Assembly: GCA_964600075.1 (NCBI GenBank)
Contig: CAZRIE010000004.1
Coordinates: forward strand, 1 to 64,000
Direction: 5' to 3'
DNA length: 64,000 nucleotides
Source of the DNA: CAZRIE01 sp964600075
Lineage (GTDB): Bacteria > Bacteroidota > Bacteroidia > Flavobacteriales > Flavobacteriaceae
Below, in pieces: positions 1 to 10,100 of the stretch. Both the position numbers and the translations under genes were made by a program. The notes under the pieces are model-generated. The model saw only the letters and a list, made by a program, of their open reading frames with translations. It did no database searches and was not told where the DNA came from. Every line of letters begins with the position of its first letter. Within the stretch, counting starts at the first letter, position 1.

Positions 1-217
1 CAAAAGCCCGATCAGTACCTGCTCCTCTGCGCGGAGATTCATAAGCCCATTTCAACTGTGTTTGAGTAACTGGGTCGGCAGGGTCGAAAAACGGACCCGC
101 TTCTACCACTGCTACGTTCAATCCTGCGTCGGCCAGCTGTTTTGTGGCCATACCGCCACCTGCACCTGAACCTACAATGATTACGTCATAAACTTCCGAT
201 GATTCCTTTATTTGCAT
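1..217 (-). CDS. GMC-family FAD oxidoreductase, N-terminal part (cut by window edge)
   Basis: Reading the minus strand from the ATG at 217 gives 72 codons that run off the left edge. The start has a Rossmann nucleotide-binding motif, VIIVGSGAGGG, followed by a conserved acidic/glycine segment (VVEAGPFFDP), as in the FAD domain of glucose-methanol-choline oxidoreductases. These enzymes oxidise sugar or alcohol hydroxyls with FAD. In Bacteroidota they often pair with a gluconate 2-dehydrogenase subunit 3-like protein, which cannot be checked here. It lies downstream of the DUF255 gene on the same strand with a 105-bp gap. Substrate is unknown. No signal peptide is visible at the N-terminus. Confidence 0.75.
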   Translation of the reverse strand, partial: MQIKESSEVYDVIIVGSGAGGGMATKQLADAGLNVAVVEAGPFFDPADPVTQTQLKWAYESPRRGAGTDRAF

Positions 218-322
218 AGTTTTTTTTTGTGAAGATATTGTTTCAAGGTTAAAGTTACATTTTTCAGTTTACATCAAAAAGTAAAAATTTAATACTTTAT
301 AAGAATTCTGGGTTGGTTTCGA

Positions 323-2434
323 TTAGAAGTTCTCCATCTGTCTTACTGCATCGGCCACTGTTTCCACAGGAAGTTTGCAGGTAGTGTTCTGGCATACATA
401 TATATAGGTGCCATCTTCGACAAAACGACCTTCAAAAAGCGGTAGTTCACTCTCTGAAGTACTGCCTACAATCAAAGTATTCGGAAGGTGCATTTCACCA
501 AGACCTTTGATTAAGGCATCGGCACTTTTACCTACAACGGCAATCTCATAATACGGATAGGTATTGTTCAAAAGCAAAGCATTCCATTTCGAGTAACTTG
601 AGGCACTTTCGGTAATGGCCGGCACCATGGCCGATAACATTTGTTTTGACTTTTTAGTGTACTCGGTATTATATTCGATATGGCCCAAACGAAATAGATT
701 ATGTGCCATTACGGCATTGGGCGAAGGCAATGCCCCGTCATTTGTTTTAATAATCTTTGCAATCAATTCATCGCGATCATTATATCGGTACATGCCAGAG
801 GCCTCATCTGAAAATCGTGTTTCCGCAATTGTATGAAGCTGTTGAGCGAATTGAAGATAGTCAACGTTCATGGTGCTACCGTAAAGTACTAGTGCGGCAT
901 CGGTCAAAAAAGCGTAGTCTTCAAGAAAGCCCTCTTTTTGCCGACTCCCTTTTTTAAAAGTATGGACCAGTGACCCATTTTGAAAGGAGTTAGTTCGTAA
1001 ATATTGGAAGGTCGCTTGCGCCATTTCTAAATGTTCTTTTTGCCCAAAAGCTTTGTAGGAATCTACCAGCCCCGTTATCAGAAGGGCGTTCCAAGAGGTG
1101 ATAATCTTGTCGTCACTTCTTGGCCTAGTGCGTTCACCTCTAACCGTTAAAAGTTTTTTGTTCCATCTAGCTTTTGCTGCGCTCAGCTCATTGTAAGCAA
1201 CAGGATGTTCTTTTAAGAATGACCGGTCATCTTTCAATCTATGTAGCACGTATTTGTTTTCTTCCCAAGCAGCCTCTTCAGTAATAGTATAGTAATATGC
1301 AAAAAGTTTAAAATCATCACCCAATGCTCCCCTGAGATTATCAACCTCCCACACATAAAACTTTCCTTCTTCACCTTCGCTGACAGCATCAAGAGCAGCG
1401 TAATATCCGCCTTCGGTATTTTTCATTTCCCGGTCGAGAAAATCAATAGTCTCCCAGACAACATTCTTGTAAGCTAGGTCTTTGAAAACTGTATATGCTT
1501 TAGAATATAGACTTAGAACCTGAGCATTGTCGTAGAGCATTTTTTCAAAGTGGGGAACTTTCCAATTTGAGTCGGTGCTATAACGGTGGAATCCACCACC
1601 AATTTGGTCGTAAATACCCCCCAAGGCCATTTTATCCAATGTATTTTTTACATGTGCCCTGGCTTGAACATCACCCGTTGAGATGGCATAGTCTAACAAG
1701 AAGTTCAAATTTGAAGGAATCATAAATTTTTCGGTGCCTTTTTCGCCGCCTTCTTGCAAGTCCCAATTCTGTTGCCAATTTTCAACGCTTTTCTTCAGGT
1801 CATCTTCAGTAAGTTCTTCTAAACTATTGGCAGGTTCTATCAAATTTATCTGGTCGATTCCTTCCGTTACCATATCGGTATACTCTTTGGCTTTTTCAGG
1901 GTCTTTTTTATAGAGTTCGTTCATTTTCGTCAAGACCTCTACCCATTGGGTTTTTGAATGATACGTGCCCCCATAAAATGGTTTCCCGTTCGGAAGTACG
2001 ATTACATTCAAGGGCCAACCTGTATTACCATCGGTAAGTCTTTGAAAATCTTGATAAATCTGATCGACATCGGGCCGCTCTTCACGATCAACTTTGATGC
2101 TGATAAAATTTTCGTTCATCACCTTGGCCACTTCCTCATCTTCAAAAGTCTCTTCCTCCATCACATGACACCAATGGCAGGAAGAATAACCGATACTAAC
2201 AATTACCAGTTTGTTCTCTTTTTTGGCATCTTCTAGAGCTTGTTGACTCCAAGGCCTCCAATTAACGGGGTTATGGGAATGCTGTAATAAGTACGGACTC
2301 GTCTCGTCAACAAGGGCATTCGTATGTTTATGGTTTTCCGCTAGTTGTTCCTTTTGATTTTCTTTACAGGAAAAAATTAGAAAGAAAAATAGGATAGCAC
2401 AGAAAGGAAACCCTTTTGAAAAAGTAATATTCAT
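323..2434 (-). CDS. DUF255 (YyaL/SPATA20-type) thioredoxin-like lipoprotein
   Basis: A 703-residue protein beginning with a lipoprotein signal (hydrophobic run ending LIFSC, Cys23). The family hallmark follows: SPYLLQHSHNPVNW and then a thioredoxin-like CHWC (Cys86/Cys89), with KVDREERPDVD shortly after. The rest resembles the (alpha/alpha) barrel half of DUF255 proteins, including GGIYDQIGGGFHRYSTD and HFEKMLYDNAQ. The family is widespread; its biochemical role is not settled. The ATG at 2434 is preferred over the upstream one at 2476 because it places the signal peptide at the N-terminus. It looks like a housekeeping gene outside the polysaccharide locus. Confidence 0.88.
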   Translation of the reverse strand: MNITFSKGFPFCAILFFFLIFSCKENQKEQLAENHKHTNALVDETSPYLLQHSHNPVNWRPWSQQALEDAKKENKLVIVSIGYSSCHWCHVMEEETFEDEEVAKVMNENFISIKVDREERPDVDQIYQDFQRLTDGNTGWPLNVIVLPNGKPFYGGTYHSKTQWVEVLTKMNELYKKDPEKAKEYTDMVTEGIDQINLIEPANSLEELTEDDLKKSVENWQQNWDLQEGGEKGTEKFMIPSNLNFLLDYAISTGDVQARAHVKNTLDKMALGGIYDQIGGGFHRYSTDSNWKVPHFEKMLYDNAQVLSLYSKAYTVFKDLAYKNVVWETIDFLDREMKNTEGGYYAALDAVSEGEEGKFYVWEVDNLRGALGDDFKLFAYYYTITEEAAWEENKYVLHRLKDDRSFLKEHPVAYNELSAAKARWNKKLLTVRGERTRPRSDDKIITSWNALLITGLVDSYKAFGQKEHLEMAQATFQYLRTNSFQNGSLVHTFKKGSRQKEGFLEDYAFLTDAALVLYGSTMNVDYLQFAQQLHTIAETRFSDEASGMYRYNDRDELIAKIIKTNDGALPSPNAVMAHNLFRLGHIEYNTEYTKKSKQMLSAMVPAITESASSYSKWNALLLNNTYPYYEIAVVGKSADALIKGLGEMHLPNTLIVGSTSESELPLFEGRFVEDGTYIYVCQNTTCKLPVETVADAVRQMENF

Positions 2435-2531
2435 AGCAAAGTTCTTAGTCAACGAAAATACAACTTTCGACGACAATTAAGATGCCAGGTTTGCGAGACA
2501 AATTTCATGATTAAGGAGATATTCCCCAAAT

Positions 2532-2560
2532 AGCCTCGTGGCTAACCGCCCCGCGCGGGG
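2532..2560. repeat. Two adjacent palindromes between convergent-reading 3' and 5' ends
   Basis: A small hairpin, AGCC-tcgt-GGCT (2532-2543), is followed by a perfect 12-bp palindrome, CCCCGCGCGGGG (2549-2560). This sits in the 157-bp gap between the esterase stop and the DUF255 start. It is much more GC-rich than its surroundings and has no T-run, so it looks like a REP-type intergenic element rather than a classic terminator. Confidence 0.45.
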
Positions 2561-2633
2561 AGGTAATATAATCTTGTACCTAATCAAAAAATTTTGTGAA
2601 ATTTCTTTAGGCAATAACCAGAATCATGGAATT

Positions 2634-4031
2634 CTAATCACTTATAAATGCAGAGGCGGGCAAACCCGCAGCATTGAAAAGGTTCGGTTCGGCAATATTA
2701 CTCCACCCAAACCTGACACTTGCCGGCTGCTCAACTTCTTTGGAAGAAACGATGACTTTATCATTTTTGATAATCGCCTTTGCAGGATAATATTGACCAT
2801 CACCACCGGCAAGTTCAAAATGGGTGACCTTTTTTCCCCTTGCCATTAGACCATCGGCATGGTCAAAAATGACCTCACCTTTTTTACCCTGAACATTGAA
2901 TTCTTTAAATAGAGGCCCGTTGACCTCTCCTTCAAAGCTTTTATAATTTTGTTTTAACGCCAAATTTCCCAAACGCAGTCCCACATCTTGTTTATTCGGT
3001 GGGTGTATATCGTCGATTGTGGCAATGTCACTGACCACGACCATACCCGAATTCGGAATGACCTTCAAGGCCTTTCGTTGAGAATCACGAAGGTATGCAC
3101 CCTCACTCTCTTCTGCAGTTTTATAATTAAAAGGTGCAATCTGCACATAATAAAAAGGAAACTCGTAACCCCAAGCACTGCGCCATGAAGCTACCATTTC
3201 TGAAAATAATTTCTTATAGTTTGTATGACGGCTTACATTCGATTCGCCTTGATACCAAATTGTGCCAGCAATCTTGTAAGGTGTAATTGGATATACCATG
3301 CCGTTATATAAATATGAGGGAGCAACCGGACTCCATGCGGTTTCTTCCAATTGCTTTATATCGGACGCCAAATCGTCGTTACTGTCAAAAACGGATTTCG
3401 CAGCCCATACCTCAGCAGGAGTACCTCCCCAGGCATTATCGATTAGGCCAATAGGTACATCGAGTTCACCTTGCAATCTGCGCGCAAAAAAATAGGCGAT
3501 TGCGCTAAAATCTTTCATGGTTTCGGGCGTACAGACCTCCCAAGTGCCGGGCAAATCTTCCTGTGGAAATTCAGCGGTTCTTCTTTCTACCGTAAAAAAG
3601 CGAATATTAGGGTAATAGGCATCTTTTATTTCTTCTTGGGCATTATCGATACCTGCATTCGTGGTAGCGCTCCATTGCATATTAGATTGGCCCGAACAGA
3701 GCCAGACTTCGCCTATCAAAATATTTTCGAGTATGATTTCATTGTCACTCCCTTTAAAGTTGATCATAAACGGGCCTCCGGCCTCGGGTGTTTCTACCTC
3801 GATTTCCCATTTTGCGGTAATCTTAGTTTTGACTACATATTCCTTATTGTCCCAACTTGTAATAATGGTTATTTCTTCACCAGTATTTCCCCATCCCCAA
3901 AGCAATACCTTTTCGTTGCGTTGCAGGACCATATTATCCGAAAAAATATTGGGTAAGGTTATCTTTGCCGATAAGTTCGGAACAAAAGATAATAGCAAAA
4001 TACAAAATACGACAAGTCTATTTTTCATCAC
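2634..4031 (-). CDS. Sialate O-acetylesterase-like SGNH carbohydrate esterase
   Basis: A 465-residue exported protein (signal peptide about residues 1-22, ending LSA). It carries the SGNH/SASA signature GEVWLCSGQSNMQW with the predicted nucleophile Ser116 in GQSN. Also present are IGLIDNAWGGTPAEVW, GTIWYQGESNV and, near the end, the catalytic-block DIHPPNKQDVG. Enzymes of this family remove acetyl esters from sugars; in algal or plant polysaccharide loci they often deacetylate the polymer. The strand is the same as the giant gene upstream, but a terminator at 4095-4130 separates them, so it probably has its own promoter. The exact substrate is unknown. Confidence 0.85.
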   Translation of the reverse strand: MMKNRLVVFCILLLSFVPNLSAKITLPNIFSDNMVLQRNEKVLLWGWGNTGEEITIITSWDNKEYVVKTKITAKWEIEVETPEAGGPFMINFKGSDNEIILENILIGEVWLCSGQSNMQWSATTNAGIDNAQEEIKDAYYPNIRFFTVERRTAEFPQEDLPGTWEVCTPETMKDFSAIAYFFARRLQGELDVPIGLIDNAWGGTPAEVWAAKSVFDSNDDLASDIKQLEETAWSPVAPSYLYNGMVYPITPYKIAGTIWYQGESNVSRHTNYKKLFSEMVASWRSAWGYEFPFYYVQIAPFNYKTAEESEGAYLRDSQRKALKVIPNSGMVVVSDIATIDDIHPPNKQDVGLRLGNLALKQNYKSFEGEVNGPLFKEFNVQGKKGEVIFDHADGLMARGKKVTHFELAGGDGQYYPAKAIIKNDKVIVSSKEVEQPASVRFGWSNIAEPNLFNAAGLPASAFISD

Positions 4032-4094
4032 ACTCAGTTTAAATTTATGTTTTAAATATAGTGATAAAAAATAGTGAAGTATTTGCTTGAAACA

Positions 4095-4130
4095 AAAAAA
4101 GCAAAGACCAGTTGAGATCTTTGCTTTTTT
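4095..4130. terminator. Strong bidirectional rho-independent terminator
   Basis: A 13-bp perfect stem (AAAAAAGCAAAGA at 4095-4107 pairing with TCTTTGCTTTTTT at 4118-4130) with a 10-base loop. A-tracts and T-tracts at either side let it work in both directions. It lies 23 bp past the stop codon of the giant minus-strand gene and so ends that transcript. Confidence 0.85.
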
Positions 4131-4152
4131 ATAAAATTGCTTTTTTCAATTA

Positions 4153-7100
4153 TCATTGAATCAAAAGTCTTTTATTGACCTCAGCACCCTTAGAACCCTT
4201 GGTTTTTACGATGTATAAACCGGAGGGCAAATTGATAACGTTAAGCTCATAATTTCTGCCTTTACTAACATCTTTTGCGTTAACGCTCAACACCAATTTT
4301 CCAGTCATATCATAAATAGATATCGTCTCCAAGTCTACCGATTTTCCAAAACTAAGGGATACGCTAACAGAAGCTGGATTCGGAAATAATCTGAACTCAT
4401 CCAAGGCCTCTCTCTCGGTCCAAGACGGTTCATTTATTGTAATTGTAATCGAATCTGTTCCAATCTCACCAGTACCATCCTCGACGGTTAGCGTTGCGGT
4501 ATAAACACCTGCTTTAGTATACGTATGAGAAACTAAGATACCTGTTGCCGGTGGCGAACCATCTCCAAAATTCCACGAGTAACTTGTGATACCAGTATCA
4601 TCGGTGGATTCATCGCCATCAAAATTTATCAATAGCGGTGCCAGCCCACTTTTGACATCGACGGCGGCTACTGCCTTTGGCGGGTCATTAGGAATTTCCT
4701 CAAAAACCACATGAATGCTATGGTTCTCTACAACATTCGCGAACATATATTCTTCAACAAGTGCTATCGAGGATTCGTCAATTACGATATCGGCCAATCG
4801 GAAACCTTCGCTCGCCAATATTATGAAAATCTGTTCTCCGCCTTCGATTACTTCAATCTCACCATTTGGGGAAAGCTCACCACCTTCTGTAGCGGTGGCA
4901 GTTATGGTATAGTAATCAAGTTCTACAATAGCTTGAAATACTGCTTCAATCGTATGGTTTTCTGAAATATCTTCAAAAGTATACTCCGACACGTCTTGCA
5001 CGAGTTCACCGTCTACAATAAGATAATCTATTTCATAGCCGGTATTTGCTGCCACAGAAAAACCGATATTTTCGCTTTCGACAACTACATTCACTCCATC
5101 GGGCAATATCGTTCCACCCTCTCCCGACATAGCTGATACGGTATAATCATTAATTACTATTTCTGTAAATACTGCTTCGATAGTGTAGTTGCCGTAGACA
5201 TTTTCAAACGCATAAATGGGTTCTCCTACAGTGAAACTATTGTCCACAATAAAATAGTCGAACATATAACCCTCATCTGGGGTTGCGGTAAACCATTGAT
5301 CTTCTCCTCGGGCAATGGATATTTCACCCCTGGGAGAAATTGTTCCTCCCAAAAGAGAAGATGCCGTAATTACATTGAAAATTTCTTCGAAAGAAGCCTC
5401 TATAATGTGGTTACTAGAAACGGCTTCAAAAATGAAGCTTTCTATAGCACCTTGTGAGGCCCCATCTACTAACACCTGCGTAATTTTATATCCCGTATTC
5501 GCAGTTATGCTAAATTGTTGATCAACACCCTCTATTACTTCTACTTCGCCGTTTGGTGATATTGTTCCATTTTCACCAGCATTTACAGTAATAATATTTG
5601 AAGTTGGGGCGATTACAGTAATCTCAAGAGTCTCCGCATGTTGGTTACCATCGCCATCGGTTACCCTCAGTAGCACATTATATATGCCTGCTTCAGTAAA
5701 TGTAAATGATGGGTCAGCTAAGTCGGACACGGAGGAAAGTACATCACCAAACTCCCAACTATAATCGACGATGCCTTTGTCATCAATTGATCCGCTACCG
5801 TTAAAACTAACTTCCAACGGGGCCTGACCTTGAAGTGGTGTTGCACTTGCAATGGCTACGGGATTTCCTATAATATCGATAACCCACGTAAATTCAACAG
5901 TGCTCGAGTTTGTCGGGTCGTTATCATCGGTGGCGGTAACCACAACATTATATGGACTAGCATCACCCGCGCCTGCACTAGCCTCTGCCCTATCCGATTC
6001 ATCGGCAGCGGTCAATTGGTTATCGGAATATAAAGGCCCATCTACTTTGTACAATACCATTTTATCGATGGCATGCCCAGCCGAACGTTCTGACACCTCC
6101 ATGGTATACGTACCTACATTTACGAACCAAACATATATATTATGAGCATCATCATCACTTGTTCTTGCCTGCCAATCGTAAGTTTCGGAAAGGCCGCCAG
6201 ATCTAAACACCTTGAAATAACCGTTGCCTCCGCTACCTTCGGGAGTAGTGCCATCAGGGCCAGGAGTTATTCTTGAACTCCCTTTTGGAAAAACAACATT
6301 TAATTGTTCACCCTGTACATTCGAGACCAGACTGGCCTCGTCGACCGGACTTCCTTTATATCCAAAGAACCACACATCATCATTGTTGGGAAAGCGTAAC
6401 CAGTTATCGTTCTCGTCCGTCGCGGATTCGCCACTAAAGAAACTTCTCGAGTCGAATCGATAAACACCCGGCGTACTTACGGTAATTTGATAGGGAATCG
6501 TTCCACCATTTTGTCCACTTAAGTTATTGGCACTGGCCAAGATTCCGTTTGCGCCGTCTAGGGTGGTTTCCACCCAACCGGGCACTATATTTCCGGATTC
6601 TGCTTCTATAACTACTAGACCATTTTCCTCAAAGAAAGCGCCCCCACCTGAAATCTCGGAAGAAAGCACTGTTCCGTCGATCAGACCGGTAGTCGCATCA
6701 ATCTCTAAGGTCGGAGGAAGTCCGGTTGCACTGAATGTTAAACTATTTCCCGCGCCATCGGTTAGTATCTGTAAGGATACCTCATCTCCCTCCGTATTGT
6801 ATTGCGTACCCGGATCGATAATACTAGAAACGAGTTCACCATTCTTTAGAATAATATCGGCCGATGATGATGCTCCGTAACGAATGGTCAAAATAGCATT
6901 TGTATTTGCCCCGGAACCGTTTAGGAAAACTGTTACTGGGCGTACACTTTCGGCATCTAAAAATACATTTTCTAAAGTACCGGAGGTAATTGCATAGTTA
7001 GCGGCATCAGCCCCAGTTAATTCCATGGAGCGTATAAACATTCCTATATTCCCACCTGTTACTTCAATACTAAATGTATTGGAACCTTCTACTTCAATGT

Positions 7101-10100
7101 CAACTACGTTCGGAGTAGACAACGTGCTTGCGATGCTGGCCAAACCTACGGGTGCATCTTCACCCAGATATTCCATATTTTTCTGGTTGCCGCCACCAAG
7201 ATTGGGCGATCCGGCCAACACAAAGATGCCATTTCCTGAAACTATTGCTTGAGTACCGTGTCTTGGACTGTTCAGATCTGGTAAACGTGTCCACGTTTGG
7301 GTAACGGGATCGTACTCCTCCGTAATCTTGAGCGCACTGGTCGTAACTTGGCCATAGACCTCTTGATTCTGTACTTCCCCACCGGCGACGATAAGTTTAC
7401 CATTAAAACTGGCCACTGCAGGCGCAGCCCTCGGCGTGGGTATATTTTGGTCCGTTGGAAGTGTGCTCCACGTATCCGAACCGAAATCATAAACATCGAC
7501 CTCGGCGATTGTTGGATTAAAAACGCCTCCGTCACCTCCTGAAAGACGACCTCCCGCCAAATACATCTTGTCACCGACTACACCAGAATGAAAATGGTCT
7601 CTTGCCCTAGGGGCATCATTTAGGGGTGTCCAAATACCTGTTGTAGGGTCATATTCATCGAACCAGTTGACGTAACCTCCATTATGGCCTATTGCATTTC
7701 CGCCCGAGATGTAAAATTTATCGTTATAAACTACCATACCTGTGGACCCTCTTCTTCTGTTTTCAGGTATTTCAGGACCTTGAATCCACTCCTCGTTCGC
7801 CGGGTCGAAGGCCCAAACATATTCGGTAGGTTGCTCGTTAGGGAAAGAATTATTCTTAAAAGCCCCGATCACCCATATCAATCCTTTATACTCAGTTGCC
7901 TGAAAATGGTTGAATTCTTCTGGAGGCGAATTTAGAATCTGGGTCCATGTATTTGTCGTGTAATCATATACATCGATGGTTTTGGCATTCTCACGACCAC
8001 CCATCAAATAAAACTTATCCCCTGCTTGTACCAATGAACATTCATGACGGGCCGTATAGTTTTCGGCCTCATCCTTATCTTTCCACAACAAGGTATCTAT
8101 AGTCCATATAAATGAAATATTTTCGGTAGCAGAACCCGGTTTACTTACCTCTATATTTACGTTGTGTGCACCATCGTTGTTCGGTCCGCCCGTAATTGCA
8201 TTCGTTGATATCGTACCGAATATCTGTCCATTGGTCGGCTCGACACTTATGCCTTCCGGTTGACCGGAAATAGTATACATAAAGTTTTCATCGGAGTCTC
8301 CGCCGATTGCGGAAACCGTTAAGGTACTTTGGTCACCAACTGCGTTAAATTGATCTGCAATCGGAGCTATAGTGATCGGGTCGTTGATGGAAGTACTTAC
8401 CATAACTTCTATCGCCTGTAAGACAGGGTTTTCAGTTCCGGCATGTTCGAACACTACATTAAGTTCACCATCGGATACGGTAACTGCATACGAAAGCATA
8501 CCCGCATGGAACACGTTACCACTTCCTCCAAACTGCGCTACTACATCTATATCGTCTCCTTTCAATTCTGTTTCTAGGGATACATCGAATATCCTTGCCC
8601 CCACTATGTTTGCCGGGCCATATCCATTACCCGTATAAATATTGACTAGATAATCTCCGTTGGGTACCGGAAACTTGAATTCCATTTCGGGCCCGCTGTT
8701 GGCATCGTAACGCTCTTTTCCAAACAAGGCGTTGAACGTATTCTCGTCGATATAATCGGGAACGGAAGAATGCCTATTTTCATAAAGGAAGGCGTTAGTC
8801 CCGTTCGGAATAATTCCCGTATTTACCGAATAGTTTGTTCCTGAAACCCCACCGTTACTTAGGTTAGCTTCCCAGTCCATATTGCCATCAGCAGCGGTTA
8901 CCGGGTTACCACCTGCGTTTATTCTTGCAACTACGGTATAGGTTGGTTCGTTGTTTTCTTCTAATATTGCCGTCATTGGAACGACGAAGGGAGAATTTGC
9001 CCCGTTATGAACGATTTGAAGATTGGCGGTTTTAGAACCTATACTAGTGTTCGGGAAAAAATTCAAGGGCAATGTCTTGTTAGCCCCGGGACCAATTACC
9101 AATGGTAGTGCCAAGCTATGGCTAAAAAGTGTAGCATCGGCACTTGTGATGTTTATAGCCGTGATTTCTATGGCCCCGGCCGATGGTCCGCCTTCGTTGG
9201 TCAGGGTGGGAATAAGCTGTACTTGGCCCGAACCTGTTTCCAAAACACCAAAATCGACCAGGTTTTCTGAAAGTACAAGATTTGCATCACCATTCTCGGT
9301 CACCTTTAAAAAGTCCCAAGTTGCGGTAAAAGCCTCCCCCGTTCCCGAAGTCGAAATAAGACCTACTGCAAGACCTTTAGCATCGTCTGCCTTTAATAAC
9401 TCGATTGGCAATACAACAGCATCCCCCAACAGAATTACATTTTCACCACCATCAATGGAATAATAGGGTTGGGCCGTATTCGCAGAGGCGTTTACATTGA
9501 TATAAATATCAACTGATGTAGCATCCTTGAGTCCGACAACGTCATATTTTTGTGAGGAGACATTAGATGGCCCTTCTTCTTTTACAACTTCGAATCCATA
9601 GAGACCATCGTTCTCGGTTAGGCCTTCTGTAACCACGACTTTAAAATAGTGATCTTGGTCTCCATTACCGATATAGATGCCATAAGAAAGGTTTGCGGCG
9701 GAAGAAACGTTCGCAAAAGGTGTCTCTATCTTGGTATGTACAGTGAATGGTTTTGAGTTGTTGGATAAATTGACACCAAACTGAAAAGCATTGTCTTGAG
9801 AATTGGCAGCTTGATATGCATTACCCGTAGTAACTGCATCAATTGTTGCCTTACCCCCAGCGCCCCCAAAAGAAAGATTGTTTTCGTAGTATTGACCAAG
9901 GTAATCAGTATTTCCGGTAGGATCCAACATCAATCCTGTAAAACCAAGACCGAAAAAGCCTGTACCCGGGTCATTATTCCAAAACGGGTAATCGATAGGC
10001 AAGTTCGTTATGGTTCCGTTATCGGCATCAATGGCAAACACATCCTGAACATCTGCGATACCATCATTGTCATCGTCTGGATCGTTCAAATCTGATATAA

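Noticed and set aside
3471..3956. 161-aa plus-strand ORF
   Set aside because: It lies antisense within the esterase gene and shows no family features; it is a shadow frame.
9023..9463. 146-aa plus-strand ORF
   Set aside because: Antisense shadow of the giant T9SS gene.
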